This document shows positions 16,384 to 25,355 of a stretch of 64,000 bases of DNA, in pieces. The DNA is from Gemmobacter lutimaris (lineage in GTDB: Bacteria > Pseudomonadota > Alphaproteobacteria > Rhodobacterales > Rhodobacteraceae). Position 1 is the stretch's first letter. Every line of letters begins with the position of its first letter. The DNA lies in contig NZ_QXXQ01000014.1 of the NCBI RefSeq assembly GCF_003570715.1, positions 1 through 64,000 of the forward strand. The letters run 5' to 3'. The position numbers were made by a program, and so were the translations under genes. Below the pieces are notes generated by a model, which searched no databases, had not been told where the DNA came from, and saw nothing but the letters and a program-made list of their open reading frames with translations.

Positions 16384-17481
16384 TCAGTCCACCGAACGCT
16401 GGATCATCTCTTCGTCGCAGATGATCTCCAGCCCCTTCTGGACGCTGGCGGTGAAATCGGCCGCCGGGGTTTTCGGCGCTGCCCTGGCGGGGGCCGCGCC
16501 GGGGGGCGTATCGGTGTAATGGCGCATGAACAGCCCCATCACATGTTCCACCCCTGCGGTTTCCACCTCGCGCAGGTCGGGGCCGTAATAGGCGCCCCGC
16601 GTGTAATTGCCGGTGATGACCTCGTAAGAGGGGAAATAGTGGCAGTCGGACAGGCTGTTGCGCAGTTCCTCGCAGGCCACGCGCAGCACCGCCTTGGAAT
16701 AGGCGGTGGCGGCGATCACGCTTTCCCCGGCCCGCGCCGTGGCGATCAGCGGCACCGGCGAGACGGTCATCAGGATCTTCACGCCGGGATTCACCGCCCG
16801 CATCATGCTGGCGAATTCGGTGAAATCCGCGATGGTCTCGGTCACCGAGAAATTGACGAATTCATGTTTCTCCGGGTCGAAGCTGCCCCCGGCCACCCCC
16901 GGCGCCAGCGGGAAGACCGCGCCATCGGCGCGCGCGCGCCAGCCTTCGGTCAGGCCGAAGGTGAAGACGAAGACATCCGCCTCGGCCATCATCCGGCGCA
17001 CCGCCGCAAAATGGGTTTCGCGGGCGGCGCGGAATTCCGACAGACTACAGAAGCCACCGGGCTGGATATTGGGGCGGAACGGGTCGATCAGCCGGCCATC
17101 CGCCGCCTCCCACACGTCTTCCAGCGGCGAGAAGCGGCCATGGGCGCGCTGCGCGAGTTGCAGAAGCTGGCGTGCGGTATAAAGGTTGCCATAGCGGGCC
17201 GAGAACACGCCATAACCATAGCGGCGGGCCACCTCGTCCGAAATCAGCGGATGCGCCTGTTCGGTGACGAAGTAATTGTAGCCCCGCGCCTGAAGGTGCC
17301 GGGCGATATGCTGGGCAAAGCAGCTTCCGGCCGTGGCAATGCGCATCTCGGGCTTCAGCCGGAATGCGCCCGACACCACCGGGTCGATCTCCGAGACCTC
17401 CCGGCCGCGATGGCTGCGCGACCAGAAGCAATGCGCCGGCAGTCCGGCATAGGGATTTGCGGGTTTTTCGGGGCGGGTCAT
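16384..17481 (-). CDS. GSCFA-domain protein
   Basis: A 365-aa protein named by its diagnostic motif AGSCFAQHIARHLQARGYNY at about residues 51-70. Further conserved blocks are FTFGLTEGW, LMTVSPVPLIAT and a C-terminal HYFPSYEVITG. The GSCFA family is SGNH-hydrolase-like and its biochemical role is unproven. The catalytic serine would be the Ser of GSCFA. Its start overlaps the stop of the SGNH-like gene (17478-17481, ATGA), so the two are co-translated. In this locus a role in adding or removing an acyl or other ester on the polymer is a reasonable inference. The last 50 residues are Ala/Pro-rich. Confidence 0.85.
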   Translation of the reverse strand: MTRPEKPANPYAGLPAHCFWSRSHRGREVSEIDPVVSGAFRLKPEMRIATAGSCFAQHIARHLQARGYNYFVTEQAHPLISDEVARRYGYGVFSARYGNLYTARQLLQLAQRAHGRFSPLEDVWEAADGRLIDPFRPNIQPGGFCSLSEFRAARETHFAAVRRMMAEADVFVFTFGLTEGWRARADGAVFPLAPGVAGGSFDPEKHEFVNFSVTETIADFTEFASMMRAVNPGVKILMTVSPVPLIATARAGESVIAATAYSKAVLRVACEELRNSLSDCHYFPSYEVITGNYTRGAYYGPDLREVETAGVEHVMGLFMRHYTDTPPGAAPARAAPKTPAADFTASVQKGLEIICDEEMIQRSVD

Positions 17482-18260
17482 GCGGATTCCTCCGTCCGGG
17501 CGGCAGCGAGCGCCGCAAGCACATCGGCCAGAAGCATCCGGCCATATTCCTGATTGCCATGGGTCGGATCATTGCCGCGCAGCCTTTCGGCCAGCCCCAG
17601 ATCCGTGATCGCGGCGGCGGGGGCCGGAACGAAAGCCGCCCCCAGTTCCGCCGCCAGATCCTGCCGCAGCCTTGCGTCGATCCGCCAGAGCTTGTGCCGG
17701 AAATCGGCCGGCGCGATTTCAAGCTTGTCCATCCGGTCGGCGAAGACGCCGGGATGGGCGCGGATATGCGCCTCGTCCACGATGGGGGGCGGCGGGCCAA
17801 CGATGACCAGCGGGCAGTCCACCTGCCCCGCGATCCAGCGGCAGAAGCGGAAATTGGCGCGGTCGAGCTGGTTCTGCATCTCGGCGAAAAGCAGGTCGGC
17901 CGGCACCCGATCACGGCCCTCGGCCAGCGGCAGGCCGCTTTCGGGCCAGTCCACATCCGGCGGGGCGGGCGTATCGGGATGGCGGAACAGGCCGAGGATA
18001 TTGTGCTCGTTCCCCGTCACCAGCAGCACCACCGCCTTCGGCCGACACCCGGCCAGCAGCGTCGAGACATGTTCGACCAGGTCCGGCGCCAGTTCGCGCC
18101 GACCCTCGACCAGAACGGTCCTGAGCTGGCAGGGCGGGTCGTTCAGCGGCACGAATTCCATGTCATCTGCGGCGGCCTCGCCATGCCGCACCCGCCACAG
18201 ATGCCCCGCGCGCAGGGCGACCATGTGGCTGTGACCGAAACAGAGAATGGGTTCTCGCAT
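17478..18260 (-). CDS. SGNH-hydrolase-like protein
   Basis: A 260-aa protein with features of the SGNH fold: N-terminal CFGHSHMVALRAG, where GHSH replaces the usual GDS block, a central VTGNEHN matching the GxxxN block, and a C-terminal NDPTHGNQEYGRMLL resembling the catalytic DxxH. It may be an esterase or acyltransferase acting with the following GSCFA protein, with which it is translationally coupled. ATG 18260 follows AAGGACA; an in-frame start at 18332 would add 24 unconserved residues. No signal peptide is visible, which fits a cytoplasmic modifying enzyme. Confidence 0.65.
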   Translation of the reverse strand: MREPILCFGHSHMVALRAGHLWRVRHGEAAADDMEFVPLNDPPCQLRTVLVEGRRELAPDLVEHVSTLLAGCRPKAVVLLVTGNEHNILGLFRHPDTPAPPDVDWPESGLPLAEGRDRVPADLLFAEMQNQLDRANFRFCRWIAGQVDCPLVIVGPPPPIVDEAHIRAHPGVFADRMDKLEIAPADFRHKLWRIDARLRQDLAAELGAAFVPAPAAAITDLGLAERLRGNDPTHGNQEYGRMLLADVLAALAAARTEESA

Positions 18261-18719
18261 GAAAATGTCCTTGCAGCAGAAGATTCGGGGCAGCAGACGC
18301 TCCGGGGCGGCAGACATGTCGGGCGGTGGCAAGTCAGACCCCCGGAAAACCCGGTGGTCCCGGCCTGCCCTGCAGCGGCCCGGCAGGCCGACCCGCAGCC
18401 CCCGTTCATAGATCGCACCCCCGGCACGAAGGTCAAGGCGATATGTCCCCGACAGGGGGGCGAACCGGGTTTTCGGACCCTCTTCAAAAGTTGACTGTTG
18501 ATCGGTTCCCCGAATTGGCGCAAAATTATGGCGAGTTTTCAGGAATTTTATACCGGCGCCACGACACCAGCGGCGAAATATCGAAAGGAGGTTCCGGAAA
18601 GTCCTTGCTTCCCCGTTCCGCGTGCTGCGCCGGAACCTCTTTTCTTAACCGCGGCTGCCCATCCCGTTTCCGATATTCTTCGTGTGCCGGGCTTGCCGCC
18701 AAATCATTGGATCACGCTC
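18261..18719. other. Divergent intergenic region before the RTX cluster
   Basis: This 459-bp gap carries the promoters of the minus-strand SGNH/GSCFA pair and of the first RTX gene. A weak -35/-10 candidate facing the RTX gene is TTGATC (18498-18503) and AAAATT (18522-18527) with 18 bases between. An RNA starting there would pass through a strong hairpin (18588-18646) before the first start codon. An open frame runs in from TTG 18498 in phase with the RTX gene, but its peptide lacks any secretion or domain signature. Confidence 0.45.
18588..18646 (+). terminator. Terminator- or attenuator-like hairpin in the RTX1 leader
   Basis: GAGGTTCCGG (18588-18597) pairs perfectly with CCGGAACCTC (18630-18639), with a 32-base loop and TTTTCTT directly after (18640-18646). 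This is the shape of an intrinsic terminator. The left arm includes a strong Shine-Dalgarno word, AAGGAGG (18585-18591), with no in-frame start close behind it. It may end stray transcripts from upstream or attenuate RTX1 expression. Confidence 0.5.
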
Positions 18720-21700
18720 ATGCCTCTTACTCCCGAAACCTGGCTTCCCGAAACCGTCGTCAACACCACGGTCAACAACATCCAGTCCGAACCCCGGATC
18801 ATCCAGCTGACCAACGGCAACATGATCGTGGCCTGGACGTCGTCCGACGACACCGGCGTCGGCAGCCCGAACGGCACCGACATCATCGGCCAGATCCTCG
18901 ATCCGTTCGGCGCCAAGATCGGTGCGGAATTCCGGCTGAACATCGCCTTCAACGTCGATGACGAGCGCGATTTCAGCCTCGCCGCATTGCCCGGCGGCGG
19001 TTTCATCGTGGCCTATGAGGATACGGATGCCAACGGCACCTCGATCCGGCTTCAGGAATTCAATGCCAGCGGCACCTCGGTCACGGCCTCCACCTCGGTC
19101 GTCAGTGACGGCTCCACCGCCGTTCCGAACTATTCCGACCCCGAGATCGCGGCCTCCAGCGATACTTCGGTGATGATCGCCTATACGGTGACCACCGGCG
19201 CGGGGGTCAGCAATGTCTCCTTCCGGATCTACAACCCCACCACGGATACCTATGGCGCGGAAACCATTGGAATGTCTGGTGCCGCGACCGGCAATGTCAA
19301 GATCGCCACGCTGACCAATGGCAATTATGTCCTTGTCGGTACGCGCAGCGATACCGACAATTCGCTGGTCTATCGCATCTTCAATGCGGCCGGCACCTCG
19401 GTGCTGGGCGCCAGCTTCGTGACCGGCACCGACAACAACGGCCAGAATGACCGCGAACCCGCGATCACCGCACTGACCGGCGGTGGTTTCGTCATCACCT
19501 ATACCAATACCGACAGCAACGATACCGACGTCAACTTCCGCATCTACAGTGCGGTTGGCGTCCAGACGGGCAGCGGCACGGTCGCGGGCAGTGCCTTCAC
19601 CGACAACAACAACCAGTCGAAGGTCGTGGCGCTGGAAGATGGCGGGTTCATCATCCTGTGGGACGATGACGAATCGGGCAATAATGCCGGGCGCGGCCAG
19701 CGGTTTTCCGCGACCGGCAGCCTTGTCGGGGCGGAATTTGTCTTCGACCCGTCCGATGGCAGCGTGGTGGATGCGATCCTGCTGGGGGACGGGCGCGTGG
19801 CGCTGGTCAAGCAAAGCGGCGAGATCGAGTTGCAGATCTTCGATACCCGCGACGGGGTGAACTCGCCCGCGGTCTACAGCCCCGACAGCCACCAGATCGG
19901 CACGGTGGGCAATGATACCTTCACCGCCGATTCCAGCGCCGATGTCGTGCATGCCTGGGATGGCAACGATGTCGTCACCGCGAATGGCATCGTCAAGACC
20001 TACTATCTGGGCGAGGGCAACGATTCCATCGTCGTCGTCTCGGCGGTCAATCTCGATGCCTATTACGGTGGCAACGGGATCGACACGATTTCCTGGACCA
20101 GCTCGGGCGTTTCCAACGCCACCTTCAACATGGGGGCCGGCACCGCCACGGTCGGCGCCAACACCGAAGTGATGGACGGGTTCGAGATCCTTTACGCCAC
20201 CAACAATGCCGATACGATCATCGGGTCAAGCGGCGCAGACACGATCTATGGCGGCGACGGCAATGACACGGTCAGCGCCGGCTCCGGTGCCGATGTGGTT
20301 TCTGCGGGCACAGGCGACGATACGGTCAATGGTGAGGGCAGCAACGACACGATCAGCGGCAATGGCGGCAATGACGTGCTCTTCGGCGGCAGCGGCGACG
20401 ACTCTCTTGTTGGTGGCGATGACAACGACACGCTTTACGGCGGCTTCAACACCGACACCCTTGACGGCGGCGCGGGCAACGACCGGTTCATCGTGCAGGT
20501 CGGCGAGTTCCTCGACCATGTCTATGGCGGCAGCGGCACCGATACGCTGGACAATTCGGCCTCCAGCGTCTCCGACGTGGATGGCGCGGTCATCAACATG
20601 GTGGCGCAGACACTGACCACCACATTCGCCTCGACCGCGGTTCTGGACATGCAGAGCATCGAGGTCTACCTCGACAATGACGGGTCGAACACCATCCATG
20701 ACGGCGCGGGCAATACCACCCTGCGCGGCAATGGCGGCAATGATACCGTCTTCGGCAATACCGGGGTGGATGACATCAACCTTGGCGCGGGCGGCGACCG
20801 GATCTTCGTGCAGTCCAATGCGCTGGACGGCGATACGCTGGACGGCGGGACCGGAACCGACTGGCTGGACCTGTCGCTGCTGGGCACCGCTTTCGCCGCG
20901 GGCACGGTCGTCAACCTGACCAGCCAGAAGATCGTGAATGGCGGCAGCTCGGTCGGCATCCTGAACTTCGAGAATGTCACCGGCTCGGCCTTCGCCGACA
21001 ATATTCTGGGCGACAGCGGCAATAACGAGGTCAATGCCGGGGGCGGCAACGACAATATCGGCGGCGCCGACGGCAATGACACGCTGCGCGGGGCCGATGG
21101 CGATGACACGCTGCGCGGCGGCGCAGGCAATGACAACATGAATGGCGGCGCCGGGATCGACACGGCCGATTATTCCGCCGCCTCGGCGCGGGTGGTGGTC
21201 GAACTGGGCATTTCGGGCGTGCCGCAGGTGATTTCGGCCACCGAAGGCTCGGATACGCTGGTGCTGATCGAGAATGTCCTCGGCGGTTCGGGCGGCGACC
21301 GCATCGTTGGCGATACCGTCGATAACACGCTGACCGGCAATGCTGGCAATGACAACCTGTTCGGCGTCGGCGGCAATGACACGCTGTTCGGTGGCACGGG
21401 GATTGACGGGCTTTACGGTGCCGATGGCGCGGACCAGCTGTTCGGCGGGGCCGACAATGACCGGCTGTTCGGTGGCGCGGGCAATGACACGCTGGACGGC
21501 GGCGCGGGTCTCGATTTCGCCGATTACCGCCCGGCGGCGGGCACCGGCGTCACCGTCAACCTGTCGATCGCCGGGGCGCAGGCCATCTCGGTCAGCGAAG
21601 GCTTCGATACCCTGGTGAATGTCGAGAACCTGTCGGGTTCGGGCTTCGGCGACACGCTGACCGGCAATGCGGGCGACAATGTGATCTACGGGATCGAGGG

Positions 21701-22094
21701 CAATGACACGATCTCGGGCGGTGGCGGGGTGGACCGGCTGATCGGCGGTCTGGGGCAGGATACGCTGACCGGCGGCGCCGGGGCGGATGTGTTCTTCTTC
21801 ACCCGCGTCGCCGACAGCGACCTGATCTCGGGGCGCGACACGATCACCGATTTCGTCAGTGGCACCGACAAGCTCAACCTCGCCCAGATCGACGCCAATA
21901 CCGGCCTCGCGGGGGATCAGGCCTTCACCTTCCTCGGCACCGGCGCCTTTACCAATGTCGCAGGGCAGCTGCGCCTTGCGGTATCCGGGGCCAACAGCTT
22001 CCTGCTGGGTGATACCGACGGCAACGGCACCGCCGATCTGAACGTGGCGCTGCTGGGCGTGACCTCCATCGTCGCGGGCGACATCATCCTCTGA
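18720..22094 (+). CDS. RTX1: secreted RTX calcium-binding protein with beta-propeller-like head
   Basis: A 1124-aa acidic, Gly/Asp/Asn-rich protein. Residues about 15-385 contain repeats of the form GGGFIVAYEDTDANG / GNYVLVGTRSDTDN / GGFIILWDDDESG, suggesting a beta-propeller. From about 394 to 1000 run many GGxGxDxLx nonapeptides that bind calcium and fold into beta-rolls. The last 115 residues (GADVFFFTRVADSDLISGRD to GVTSIVAGDIIL) are the serralysin-type C-terminal domain used for type I export. There is no HExxH, so it is not a protease. No Sec signal is present. ATG 18720 is the first start after the leader hairpin but lacks a clear ribosome site. First of four paralogues. Confidence 0.85.
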   Translation: MPLTPETWLPETVVNTTVNNIQSEPRIIQLTNGNMIVAWTSSDDTGVGSPNGTDIIGQILDPFGAKIGAEFRLNIAFNVDDERDFSLAALPGGGFIVAYEDTDANGTSIRLQEFNASGTSVTASTSVVSDGSTAVPNYSDPEIAASSDTSVMIAYTVTTGAGVSNVSFRIYNPTTDTYGAETIGMSGAATGNVKIATLTNGNYVLVGTRSDTDNSLVYRIFNAAGTSVLGASFVTGTDNNGQNDREPAITALTGGGFVITYTNTDSNDTDVNFRIYSAVGVQTGSGTVAGSAFTDNNNQSKVVALEDGGFIILWDDDESGNNAGRGQRFSATGSLVGAEFVFDPSDGSVVDAILLGDGRVALVKQSGEIELQIFDTRDGVNSPAVYSPDSHQIGTVGNDTFTADSSADVVHAWDGNDVVTANGIVKTYYLGEGNDSIVVVSAVNLDAYYGGNGIDTISWTSSGVSNATFNMGAGTATVGANTEVMDGFEILYATNNADTIIGSSGADTIYGGDGNDTVSAGSGADVVSAGTGDDTVNGEGSNDTISGNGGNDVLFGGSGDDSLVGGDDNDTLYGGFNTDTLDGGAGNDRFIVQVGEFLDHVYGGSGTDTLDNSASSVSDVDGAVINMVAQTLTTTFASTAVLDMQSIEVYLDNDGSNTIHDGAGNTTLRGNGGNDTVFGNTGVDDINLGAGGDRIFVQSNALDGDTLDGGTGTDWLDLSLLGTAFAAGTVVNLTSQKIVNGGSSVGILNFENVTGSAFADNILGDSGNNEVNAGGGNDNIGGADGNDTLRGADGDDTLRGGAGNDNMNGGAGIDTADYSAASARVVVELGISGVPQVISATEGSDTLVLIENVLGGSGGDRIVGDTVDNTLTGNAGNDNLFGVGGNDTLFGGTGIDGLYGADGADQLFGGADNDRLFGGAGNDTLDGGAGLDFADYRPAAGTGVTVNLSIAGAQAISVSEGFDTLVNVENLSGSGFGDTLTGNAGDNVIYGIEGNDTISGGGGVDRLIGGLGQDTLTGGAGADVFFFTRVADSDLISGRDTITDFVSGTDKLNLAQIDANTGLAGDQAFTFLGTGAFTNVAGQLRLAVSGANSFLLGDTDGNGTADLNVALLGVTSIVAGDIIL
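21621..22094 (+). repeat. 474-bp C-terminal repeat shared by four RTX genes
   Basis: The last 474 bases of all four RTX genes are homologous, of equal length and almost identical: 21621-22094, 24699-25172, 26415-26888 and 28579-29052. Copies 1-3 differ by only a few codons; copy 4 has more changes (for example TDRINLGHMDAD for TDKLNLAQIDAN). RTX1 and RTX4 stay colinear much further, over 1281 bases (20814-22094 and 27772-29052). This indicates tandem duplication with gene conversion of the export end. Confidence 0.9.
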
Positions 22095-22112
22095 TCGAGG
22101 GCAGGCGCCCAT

Positions 22113-22140
22113 GCCCGGCCCGGTTTTCCGGGCCGGGCTT
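22113..22140 (+). terminator. Terminator hairpin after RTX1
   Basis: GCCCGGCCCGG (22113-22123), a TTTT loop and CCGGGCCGGGC (22128-22138) form a perfect 11-bp stem followed by TT. The surrounding sequence, from about 22107 to 22151, is repeated exactly after RTX4 at about 29067-29111. Confidence 0.7.
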
Positions 22141-22199
22141 CGCCGGTCAGATCCGTCCCTTTTCCTTTAACCTGAACCCCTTTTCCCCGGAGTATCGAA

Positions 22200-25172
22200 A
22201 TGGCCGTGATTACCGTAACGACCGGCAATGATGTCGTCGGCAACGACGGGCTGACCAGCCTGCGCGAAGCCCTGACCATCGCGCAGGGATCCGCCGGAGC
22301 GGATACCGTCATCTTCGACGCTTCGCTGTCGGTGATCAACATCACCGCGCCCCTGACCATCGCCGCCGGAGAGGCCATCACGATCAACGGCGATACCAAT
22401 GGCGATGGCCTTGCCGACATCATGCTCAACGGCAGCAGCGCCACGATCCTCGACATCACCAGCACCGCCAGCCTGACCCTGCAATCGCTGCGGCTGCAAT
22501 CGGGCTGGAGCAACGGAACATATGGCGGCTATGGCGGCAGCGGCAGCCCCGGCAGCTATGGCAGTTATGGTGGTGGCCCCGGCGGCTATGGCGGCAACGG
22601 CACTCCCGGCGGCGATGGCGGATCGGCGGCCTTCATTCACAATGCCGGATCTCTGGTCATCGAAAAGTCGGAGATCACCAGCAACAGCGCCTGGGGCGGT
22701 TATGGCGGTAGCGGCGGCGGTGGCGGCGGCGGCGGGACCGGCGGCAACGGATATTACGGCTCTTATGGCGGCGGCGCAGGCGGTGACGGCGGTGCTGGTG
22801 GCAATGGCGGCAACGGGGCCGATGGCGGGACCGGCGGCAATGCCGCCATCATCCTGAACGATGCCGGCGCCTCGCTGAACCTGCGCGACACCATGATTGC
22901 CTATAACAACACGACCGCCGGCAACGGCGGCAACGGCGGCTGGGGCGGCTATGGCGGCAGCGGCGGCTCGGGCGGGGCAGGCGGCAGCGGAGCCTATTCC
23001 TATTATGGCTACGGCTACGGTGGTGGCTTTGGGCCGGGTGGCAATGGCGGCAATGGCGGCGATGGCGGCTACGGCGGTTCGGGCGGCAATGGTGGCAATG
23101 GCGGCAATGCCGCCACCATCCTGAACTATGGCACTTTGTCGGGCACCGGTGCTTTCCAGTATAACTATGCCGCTGCCGGAAACGGCGGCACCGCGGGCTA
23201 TGGCGGCGGTGGCGGCAGCGGCGGCGGCGCCGGCTACGGCGGCTTCGGCACCCCCAGCGGCTATAACGGCACCCCCGGCACATCTGGCGGCAGTGGCAGC
23301 AACGGCAGTGCGGGCAGCAACGGGCAGGCGAGCGCGAACAGCCTGAACCTCGGGGCCGGATCGGGCAGCGTCACCGATGCCGATACGCTTTATTACATCC
23401 ATTCCGCCACGCCCGGCGTCACCGAAACCGGCGGCGGATCAACGATCTACACCTTCTACATCAACCGCACCGGCATGGCCTCGGAAGCGGGCACGGTGTT
23501 CTGGCAACTGACGCCGACGCATCCCGGCCTTGTCGCCGCGGATTTCACCGGCGGCGTGCTGCCCTCGGGTTCGGTCAACTTCGCCGCCTATGGGGCCAAC
23601 AGCATCCAGGTCACCTTCCAGATCGCCGATGACGCGCTGATCGAGCCGATCGAGACCTTCACCCTGCAACTGACCGGGATTTCCGATCCCTTCGGTGGCC
23701 CGACGCAGCAGCTGGGCACCAGCACATTGAACGGCTCCATCACGGATGGCGACACCGGCACCGCGCTGGTCAGCGTCTTCAACACATCCGCCAAGACCCA
23801 GCTTCTTTACAGCACGGGTCTGGGGCCGAACCCCTTCGGCCTTGCGATGCAGAATACCCAGGCCGGCAATGCTGTCGTCGTCAACGCCCCCGCCACGCTG
23901 GGCAATGTCGGCACCCATAACGTGATCCGCGACAATCTGACGGTCGAGGCCAATGGCCCCTTCGAGGCCGATTTCGTGCTGGGCGCCGGGGTGAGCCTTT
24001 TCACCATGACGGGCACCGCCGCCATGGATGCGACCGGCAACGCGGCCACGGTCTTCGGCAACAACGGCGCCAATGCCCTGACCGGCGGCGCCGGAGCCAA
24101 TACGCTGAACGGGCTGGGGGCCGATGACACGCTGACCGGCAATGGCGGCAATGACATCCTGCGCGGCGGTGACGGCAATGACCTGCTGATCGGCGGCACT
24201 GGCAATGACACGCTGAACGGTGGCGCGGGCTTCGGCGATACCGCCGATTATTCGGCCGAGGCCGCACGGGTCGTGGTCGAACTGGGTATCGTCGGGGTCG
24301 GCCAGCTCGTTTCGGCCACGGCGGGCACCGATACGCTGGTCGATATCGAGAATGTCCGGGGCGGCGCGGGCAATGACCGCATCGTCGGCAGCACCGCAAA
24401 CAATGTGCTGGCGGGCAATGCCGGGGCCGACAACCTGTTCGGGGTGGATGGCAGCGATGTGCTTTATGGCGGCGACAGCAATGACGGGCTTTATGGCGGC
24501 GCCGGCAATGACCAGATCTTCGGCATGAATGACAATGACCGGCTGTTCGGCGGCGCGGGCAATGACACGCTGGACGGCGGCGCGGGTGTCGATTTCGCCG
24601 ATTACCGCCCGGCGGCGGGCACCGGCGTCAATGTCAACCTGTCGATCGCCGGGTCGCAACTTGTTTCCGCCAGCGAAGGCTTCGATACCCTGGTGAACAT
24701 CGAGAACCTGTCGGGTTCGGGCTTCGGCGACACGCTGACCGGCAATGCGGGCGACAATGTGATCTACGGGATCGAGGGCAATGACACGATCTCGGGCGGC
24801 GGCGGTGTGGACCGGCTGATCGGCGGTCTGGGGCAGGATACGCTGACCGGCGGCGCCGGGGCGGATGTGTTCTTCTTCACCCGTGTCGCCGACAGCGACC
24901 TGATCTCGGGGCGCGACACGATCACCGATTTCGTCAGCGGCACCGACAAGCTCAACCTCGCCCAGATCGACGCCAATACCGGCGTCGCGGGGGATCAGGC
25001 TTTCACCTTCCTCGGCACCGGCGCCTTTACCGGCGTCGCGGGACAGCTGCGCCTTGCGGTATCCGGGGCCAACAGCTTCCTGCTGGGTGATACCGATGGC
25101 AACGGCACCGCCGATCTGAACGTGGCGCTGCTGGGCGTGACCTCCATCGTCGCGGGCGACATCATCCTCTGA
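22200..25172 (+). CDS. RTX2: beta-helix/glycine-rich head, Calx-beta-like domain and RTX tail
   Basis: A 990-aa secreted-type protein. Residues 1-100 resemble the start of CSLREA-type parallel beta-helices (GNDGLTSLREALTIAQ, GEAITINGD). Four long Gly-rich blocks follow at about 107-142, 166-214, 241-303 and 327-376, built of GGYGGSGG, GGNGGNGG and similar, and separated by short beta-rungs such as AAFIHNAGSLVIEKSEI, AAIILNDAGASLNLRDTMI and AATILNYGTLSG. About 390-520 looks like a Calx-beta domain. RTX nonapeptides span about 620-870 and the type I export domain ends the protein. GGAG lies eight bases before ATG 22200. The Gly-rich blocks recall mycobacterial PGRS or polyglycine-II proteins, without proof of relationship. 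Confidence 0.85.
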   Translation: MAVITVTTGNDVVGNDGLTSLREALTIAQGSAGADTVIFDASLSVINITAPLTIAAGEAITINGDTNGDGLADIMLNGSSATILDITSTASLTLQSLRLQSGWSNGTYGGYGGSGSPGSYGSYGGGPGGYGGNGTPGGDGGSAAFIHNAGSLVIEKSEITSNSAWGGYGGSGGGGGGGGTGGNGYYGSYGGGAGGDGGAGGNGGNGADGGTGGNAAIILNDAGASLNLRDTMIAYNNTTAGNGGNGGWGGYGGSGGSGGAGGSGAYSYYGYGYGGGFGPGGNGGNGGDGGYGGSGGNGGNGGNAATILNYGTLSGTGAFQYNYAAAGNGGTAGYGGGGGSGGGAGYGGFGTPSGYNGTPGTSGGSGSNGSAGSNGQASANSLNLGAGSGSVTDADTLYYIHSATPGVTETGGGSTIYTFYINRTGMASEAGTVFWQLTPTHPGLVAADFTGGVLPSGSVNFAAYGANSIQVTFQIADDALIEPIETFTLQLTGISDPFGGPTQQLGTSTLNGSITDGDTGTALVSVFNTSAKTQLLYSTGLGPNPFGLAMQNTQAGNAVVVNAPATLGNVGTHNVIRDNLTVEANGPFEADFVLGAGVSLFTMTGTAAMDATGNAATVFGNNGANALTGGAGANTLNGLGADDTLTGNGGNDILRGGDGNDLLIGGTGNDTLNGGAGFGDTADYSAEAARVVVELGIVGVGQLVSATAGTDTLVDIENVRGGAGNDRIVGSTANNVLAGNAGADNLFGVDGSDVLYGGDSNDGLYGGAGNDQIFGMNDNDRLFGGAGNDTLDGGAGVDFADYRPAAGTGVNVNLSIAGSQLVSASEGFDTLVNIENLSGSGFGDTLTGNAGDNVIYGIEGNDTISGGGGVDRLIGGLGQDTLTGGAGADVFFFTRVADSDLISGRDTITDFVSGTDKLNLAQIDANTGVAGDQAFTFLGTGAFTGVAGQLRLAVSGANSFLLGDTDGNGTADLNVALLGVTSIVAGDIIL

Positions 25173-25202
25173 CCCCGGCACGCCCCGTGCGGAACCGGGA
25201 AA

Positions 25203-25230
25203 AACGGGCGGTCCTGCGGGACCGCCCGTT
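25203..25230 (+). terminator. Terminator hairpin after RTX2
   Basis: AACGGGCGGTCC (25203-25214), a TGCG loop and GGACCGCCCGTT (25219-25230) form a perfect 12-bp stem followed by GCATTT. It lies 31 bases after the RTX2 stop, so RTX2 and RTX3 are probably separate transcripts or only partly co-transcribed. Confidence 0.65.
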
Positions 25231-25355
25231 GCATTTGGGGCCATGACGGACTGACAGGGGCGCCTGCATCTGCTATTTTCTGCCTGCCCGTTTCGGGCCT
25301 GTTCCGTATGACCCGTTCACTTTTTCGCCGGATATGATTTTCAGGAGGAATACCT

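Noticed and set aside
20200-21500. CRISPR or satellite repeats in the RTX genes
   Set aside because: The short repeats are codons of GGxGxDxLx nonapeptides in an intact frame.
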